DNA of 28,502 bases from Neisseriales bacterium. GTDB taxonomy: Bacteria > Pseudomonadota > Gammaproteobacteria > Burkholderiales > UBA11063. Every line of letters begins with the position of its first letter. Position 1 is the first letter of the stretch. Shown one piece after another: positions 25,398-28,502 of the stretch. The stretch is from positions 1-28,502 of the forward strand of contig SSGY01000211.1 in NCBI GenBank assembly GCA_008017145.1, written 5' to 3'. The notes under the pieces were generated by a model. That model was not told the origin of the DNA. It worked only from the letters and a program-made list of their open reading frames with translations, and ran no database searches. The position numbers and the translations under genes were made by a program.

Positions 25398-26135
25398 TTA
25401 TACAGCTGGAAAACTATATTCGTACAACATTTGAGAAATCTTAAAACCCATACTTTGGTAGAGTTTTTGCCCATCTTCGGAAGCATAAAGAACTGCATGA
25501 TCTAAACCTAACTCTTTTGCTATTGCAAGACACTCATTCACCGCCGCTCGCCCCAACCCCAAACGACGAAACTCGGAGTTAGTCGACATTGCGTATATTC
25601 CTGCAACAGAAGAATCACAATAAACCATCGCCGTAGCGGCTGGCTTCTCCCCATAGTAAATTAATAATGGGATGCAATTGGCAACATCTATTAATGGGTA
25701 GAAAAACTCTTTAAAATCACTCTCCGTAAATCCAAAAGTAGCAATCGCTGTTTCTGTCCAAAGCTGCAATTCATCTGTTCTTTGCACCCTTACCACACTA
25801 ACTTCTGATGGTTTATCCATTTGTATTTGGTATGAACTAAGGTCCATAATCATTTCTGGAAACTCTTCTGGAGTATGAAAGTGTAGCTGAATCACCCCAT
25901 CTAATAATTCTTTTTGTGGCTTGGTTAAAATCCAATAAAAATCACAATTACCATAAAAAGCTTTAACTCGAGCCAGATTGTCGTCGCTAACTTCACCCCA
26001 AACAAAATTAACTAATGGGATTGCAGCCGGAGATTTCAAAGCCAATAAATTACTACTCTCCAAAATTTTCCAACCATCAACCATTGCCATTTTATTTAAG
26101 ATATCTTTAAAATTTTGCTGCTGGAGAGATTTCAA
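25398..26135 (-). CDS. GNAT family N-acetyltransferase
   Basis: 245 residues with a TTG start at 26135, chosen because AAAGGG lies about 9 bases upstream; ATG codons at 26090 and 26084 lack an RBS. The C-terminal half is a GNAT fold: VAGIYAMSTNSEFRRLGLGRAAVNECLAIAKELG with the acetyl-CoA loop RRLGLGRA, then ASEDGQKLYQSMGFK. The N-terminal 110 residues are an extra domain of unknown role with a VWGEVSDD segment, as in some two-part GNAT proteins. The substrate is unknown. Confidence 0.85.
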   Translation of the reverse strand: MKSLQQQNFKDILNKMAMVDGWKILESSNLLALKSPAAIPLVNFVWGEVSDDNLARVKAFYGNCDFYWILTKPQKELLDGVIQLHFHTPEEFPEMIMDLSSYQIQMDKPSEVSVVRVQRTDELQLWTETAIATFGFTESDFKEFFYPLIDVANCIPLLIYYGEKPAATAMVYCDSSVAGIYAMSTNSEFRRLGLGRAAVNECLAIAKELGLDHAVLYASEDGQKLYQSMGFKISQMLYEYSFPAV

Positions 26136-26180
26136 CTATTTATACCCTTTTGTTCTTAATCAAAATTTTTCAAGACTCGC

Positions 26181-26837
26181 TTATGTCTTAATTTTAAAAT
26201 CACATAGCAAGACATGCTCTAAATCATAAACTTCACCAGCTTCGATATTTAACATTTGTTTAAACAATGGAGCATCATAAACCAGCGTATGAAATTCACC
26301 ATTCTCACCACAAATATCTACACCTAGTTGTTCTAAACAAGCAAAGTCTAATTTGCTGTACTCAGCGCCTAATAATTCATCAATAGCGTATTTTTTACTA
26401 ACTACTGACAGTTTACTTTTTATTTTTAGCCGAATAATTTCATTTTTAACATCAAGCCGCGACTTACCCCATAATGGTAAGTACGCAGACAATCCAGATT
26501 GTTGACAAACCGATTCTTCAAATTGGCGGTGGACAACGACATCAATATCGCCAAAAACACACTGCGTTACATTGTATGCATGTTTAATCTCAGTAAGCGC
26601 CTCAACTAGATTAGGCTCGTAGTTATTCCAAGAACTTTCTTTTAAAACCAATGGCAAATTAAGTGCCGATGCCTGCTGCTGCAAAATTTGCGTACTTACA
26701 CCATTAGAGCGTGAATAGCCACGTTCATCAACCATGCAAAGTAAAACTTGTGGCTTTAATCCACTTGCTAGCGCAAGATGTAATGCCAACGCGCTGTCTT
26801 TGCCACCACTCCAAGAGATAGCAATGTTCTCCGTCAT
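26181..26837 (-). CDS. DUF71 / diphthine-ammonia-ligase-like PP-loop ATPase
   Basis: 218 residues. The N-terminal PP-loop SGGKDSALALHLAL at 10-23 binds ATP. Family signatures follow: VFGDID, LPLWGKSR and GENGEFHTLVYDAPLF near 180-195. In eukaryotes and archaea relatives amidate diphthine on EF2; bacteria lack diphthamide, so here the target must be different and is unknown. It starts 19 bases after the ABM gene. No strong RBS is seen directly before the ATG. Confidence 0.88.
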   Translation of the reverse strand: MTENIAISWSGGKDSALALHLALASGLKPQVLLCMVDERGYSRSNGVSTQILQQQASALNLPLVLKESSWNNYEPNLVEALTEIKHAYNVTQCVFGDIDVVVHRQFEESVCQQSGLSAYLPLWGKSRLDVKNEIIRLKIKSKLSVVSKKYAIDELLGAEYSKLDFACLEQLGVDICGENGEFHTLVYDAPLFKQMLNIEAGEVYDLEHVLLCDFKIKT

Positions 26838-26856
26838 TGAAGCTATTTATCTATCC

Positions 26857-27171
26857 CTAAAGCTTTTTGCTATAATGAAGCACTGCGGTATCTGGGGCAA
26901 AGAATTTATGCAATAACTCTTTCCATTGTTGATATTCCTGCGACTCTCTAAAACCAACCATATGAGCTTCAAGAGTTTCCCACCAAATTAACAAGATATA
27001 TTGATCAGGTTTCTCAATGCCGGCAACCAAATCATGTTTGATATAACCTGGAATTGACTCCACCAGCAGACGTGCTAGTTTAAAATTTTCTTCAAACTCA
27101 GCGGTTTTACCACTAATAATATTTAAAGTTGCAACTTCGAGCACCTTACCTACAAGACTATTTTCTTTCAT
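26857..27171 (-). CDS. ABM-domain protein (YgiN-like)
   Basis: 104 residues fitting the antibiotic biosynthesis monooxygenase dimeric alpha-beta barrel: VLEVATLNIISGKTAEFEENFKLA at the start, PGYIKHDLVAG, and QYILLIWWETLEAHMVGFRES. Such small proteins act as quinol or heme-related monooxygenases or as binding proteins without known activity. AGG lies 8 bases before the ATG. Downstream of the lipid-linked genes and upstream of DUF71; specific role unknown. Confidence 0.85.
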   Translation of the reverse strand: MKENSLVGKVLEVATLNIISGKTAEFEENFKLARLLVESIPGYIKHDLVAGIEKPDQYILLIWWETLEAHMVGFRESQEYQQWKELLHKFFAPDTAVLHYSKKL

Positions 27172-27212
27172 GCTTAAGCCTAATAAAAAATGTTATTTAC
27201 CACTAACTACTA

Positions 27213-27740
27213 TTATGAAGATTCTTTTTCCATATACAGCGTTAGCTCACCAACATTAACACCAAATTTTTTAAAATAATTACGGTTAATTAGATGTTTA
27301 TCGTCAATTAAAAACATCCAATCATCAAAATTAATTTGATATGTACTATCATCAACCTTTACGTTCATCACATAATTCCATTGCATCGCATTGCCGGCTA
27401 TTTTTATGTCTGCTTTACCAATCACATCATTAGTAGTCGCTTCGTATTGGCTCTCTGAAATCTTAACAAAAAGCCATTCACGGCTTTCTACTTTGCCATT
27501 ATCATAAATAATTTTTTCATCAAATATACCCTTATTATCAGTCCAACGAGCATTACCATGGAAGTCAAAGCGCCGGGTAACGTTCCCAGTTCTGTCCTGT
27601 ACAATACCATAACCATTGATATTACCATTTAGATAAGTTTGTAAATTAAGCTGAGGTTGATTATTTTTATAATCTTTAAGACTCATTCCTGAACAGCCTA
27701 TTAATGAACACATAGCTACAAATATAATCATTAAACGCAT
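27213..27740 (-). CDS. DUF3833 family lipoprotein
   Basis: 175 residues from the ATG at 27740, which has GAG about 7 bases upstream; a GTG at 27752 is less likely. The signal peptide ends in LIGC, so the Cys should be lipidated. The body is beta-rich with LQTYLNGNINGYGIVQDRTG, RRFDFHG, DEKIIYDNGK and SREW, which fit DUF3833. In many proteobacteria this family is found with cfa-like methyltransferase and chalcone-isomerase-like genes, as here. Function is not established; a role in envelope lipid modification is inferred from context. Confidence 0.85.
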   Translation of the reverse strand: MRLMIIFVAMCSLIGCSGMSLKDYKNNQPQLNLQTYLNGNINGYGIVQDRTGNVTRRFDFHGNARWTDNKGIFDEKIIYDNGKVESREWLFVKISESQYEATTNDVIGKADIKIAGNAMQWNYVMNVKVDDSTYQINFDDWMFLIDDKHLINRNYFKKFGVNVGELTLYMEKESS

Positions 27741-27763
27741 TATTATACTCACATAAAAATAAG

Positions 27764-28297
27764 TTAGGTATTAACATCACCAAATAACTGTTTTCTTAGC
27801 TTTGTATCACTCGAGTCCTTTCCTAACCAAATTCCAAAAAAATGATTAGCAAATTCTTTATCGTTAATACGCCCTAAAAGCTGCCAATTCCCATCAAAAA
27901 ATAATGTTTCATGTTCTTTAGTTAGTACACCAGTTAACACACTTCCATTACTTACATTAGGAATTATCTCAGATAATTCACTTTGCCAAAGATCTAACTT
28001 ATCTTCAGATACTTTATCAGATTGACCACGGATTTTTTCAATTGCTTTTTTGGCAATATCTTCACCTTTTAAATCTCTCGCGTAGCGTAGCTGTAATGCA
28101 AATGGTTTATCTAAAGATAGCTTCCCCATTGGCGCATAGGTTGTTGCCGTAAAAACATTAAAAAATAAAAATTTATAATTTCCACTACCAACTTTTTCAG
28201 CATCTGGAATATAATTCTTTAATATACCAATGTCTGCAAAGCAATAATTACATGCTAATGCTATGCTAAATAATATCCATCTCTTTAATTTAAGCAT
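27764..28297 (-). CDS. Exported chalcone-isomerase-like protein
   Basis: 177 residues from the ATG at 28297, with GGAG 7 bases upstream; the ATG at 28321 would overlap the previous gene more. It has a signal peptide (LKLKRWILFSIALACNYCFA) and then a chalcone-isomerase-like body: VGSGNYKFLFFNVFTATTYAPMG, FALQLRYARDLKGEDIAKKAIEKIRGQ, and GVLTKEHETLFFDG. The start overlaps the end of the methyltransferase gene by 8 bases, so translation is coupled. Bacterial members are not known to act on flavonoids; the context suggests a lipid-related ligand. Confidence 0.85.
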   Translation of the reverse strand: MLKLKRWILFSIALACNYCFADIGILKNYIPDAEKVGSGNYKFLFFNVFTATTYAPMGKLSLDKPFALQLRYARDLKGEDIAKKAIEKIRGQSDKVSEDKLDLWQSELSEIIPNVSNGSVLTGVLTKEHETLFFDGNWQLLGRINDKEFANHFFGIWLGKDSSDTKLRKQLFGDVNT

Positions 28298-28502
28298 GAA
28301 CAATCTCCATTTGAACAACATTAATTCTCTCAGAAATAAAACCTGCGCTACAAGCTGCTAAATAAAATTCCCACATTCTAGCAAACTCCTCATCAAATCC
28401 AAGTTGTAAAATTAATTCCAATTTATGCTTAAACTGCTTCAACCAAATTTGTAAAGTAGTTGCATAATCTTTCCCAAAGCGAAAAATCTCAGAACATTTC
28501 AA
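28290..28502 (-). CDS. C-terminal end of a cyclopropane-fatty-acyl-phospholipid synthase-like methyltransferase (partial)
   Basis: The frame is open to the window edge, so only the last 70 residues are present; the apparent start at the edge is an internal codon. FGKDYATTLQIWLKQF and LGFDEEFARMWEFYLAACSAGF match the C-terminus of Cfa-family SAM-dependent enzymes, which modify double bonds of membrane phospholipid acyl chains. It overlaps the chalcone-isomerase-like gene by 8 bases. The partial length prevents telling a true Cfa from a paralogue in furan-fatty-acid or related pathways. Confidence 0.85.
   Translation of the reverse strand: MKCSEIFRFGKDYATTLQIWLKQFKHKLELILQLGFDEEFARMWEFYLAACSAGFISERINVVQMEIVHA

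Overview
The window is AT-rich chromosomal DNA from a Gram-negative bacterium, probably a low-GC proteobacterium. Supporting signs are lipobox lipoproteins, a periplasmic asparaginase, HtpG, BipA/TypA, an EmrA/AaeA-type fusion protein and a cfa / chalcone-isomerase-like / DUF3833 gene group. The species cannot be told from the sequence. No rRNA, tRNA, CRISPR array or full-length insertion sequence was seen.

Left part (1-4790). This is the most unusual region. A short minus-strand gene at 4569-4405, not previously called because of its size, encodes a 54-residue peptide that looks like a lasso-type RiPP precursor: a Y-x-x-P-x-I leader motif, then a Gly-rich segment with a Glu 8-9 residues after Gly. 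Its end overlaps the start of a lipoprotein with eight RCC1-like propeller repeats. That gene is followed by an asparagine-synthetase homologue that lacks the catalytic Cys2, as lasso cyclases do. No leader protease or recognition protein is in the window. The convergent gene at the left edge is a secreted protein with the same Cys-rich N-terminal module as the RCC1 lipoprotein, joined to a different (DUF1554-like) C-terminal domain.

4791-7550 (plus strand): typA, a His-rich small protein of unknown function, and a one-domain RRM RNA-binding protein. A bidirectional terminator closes this block.

14737-7599 (minus strand): a compact eight-gene aromatic operon: aroB, two tandem DAHP synthases, an ACT-less prephenate dehydratase, a free chorismate mutase, a PLP aminotransferase, aroC and a hexapeptide acyltransferase. 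It supplies the entry steps, chorismate synthase and the phenylalanine branch, but not aroD, aroE, aroK or aroA. Several usual feedback features are absent or changed.

14956-19562: htpG with a heat-shock-like promoter, a gene-poor stretch with inverted repeats, then a half-size FUSC transporter gene and an EmrA/AaeA-like fusion protein gene that converge. A 139-bp MITE-like element lies exactly between them and supplies both stop codons.

19876-23742 (plus strand): an asparagine/aspartate use module: periplasmic asparaginase, aspartase and a DAACS-family symporter, closed by a strong terminator.

28502-23863 (minus strand): a close-packed run of genes: the end of a cyclopropane-fatty-acid-synthase-like methyltransferase, a chalcone-isomerase-like exported protein, a DUF3833 lipoprotein, an ABM-domain protein, a DUF71 PP-loop ATPase, a GNAT acetyltransferase and purH.
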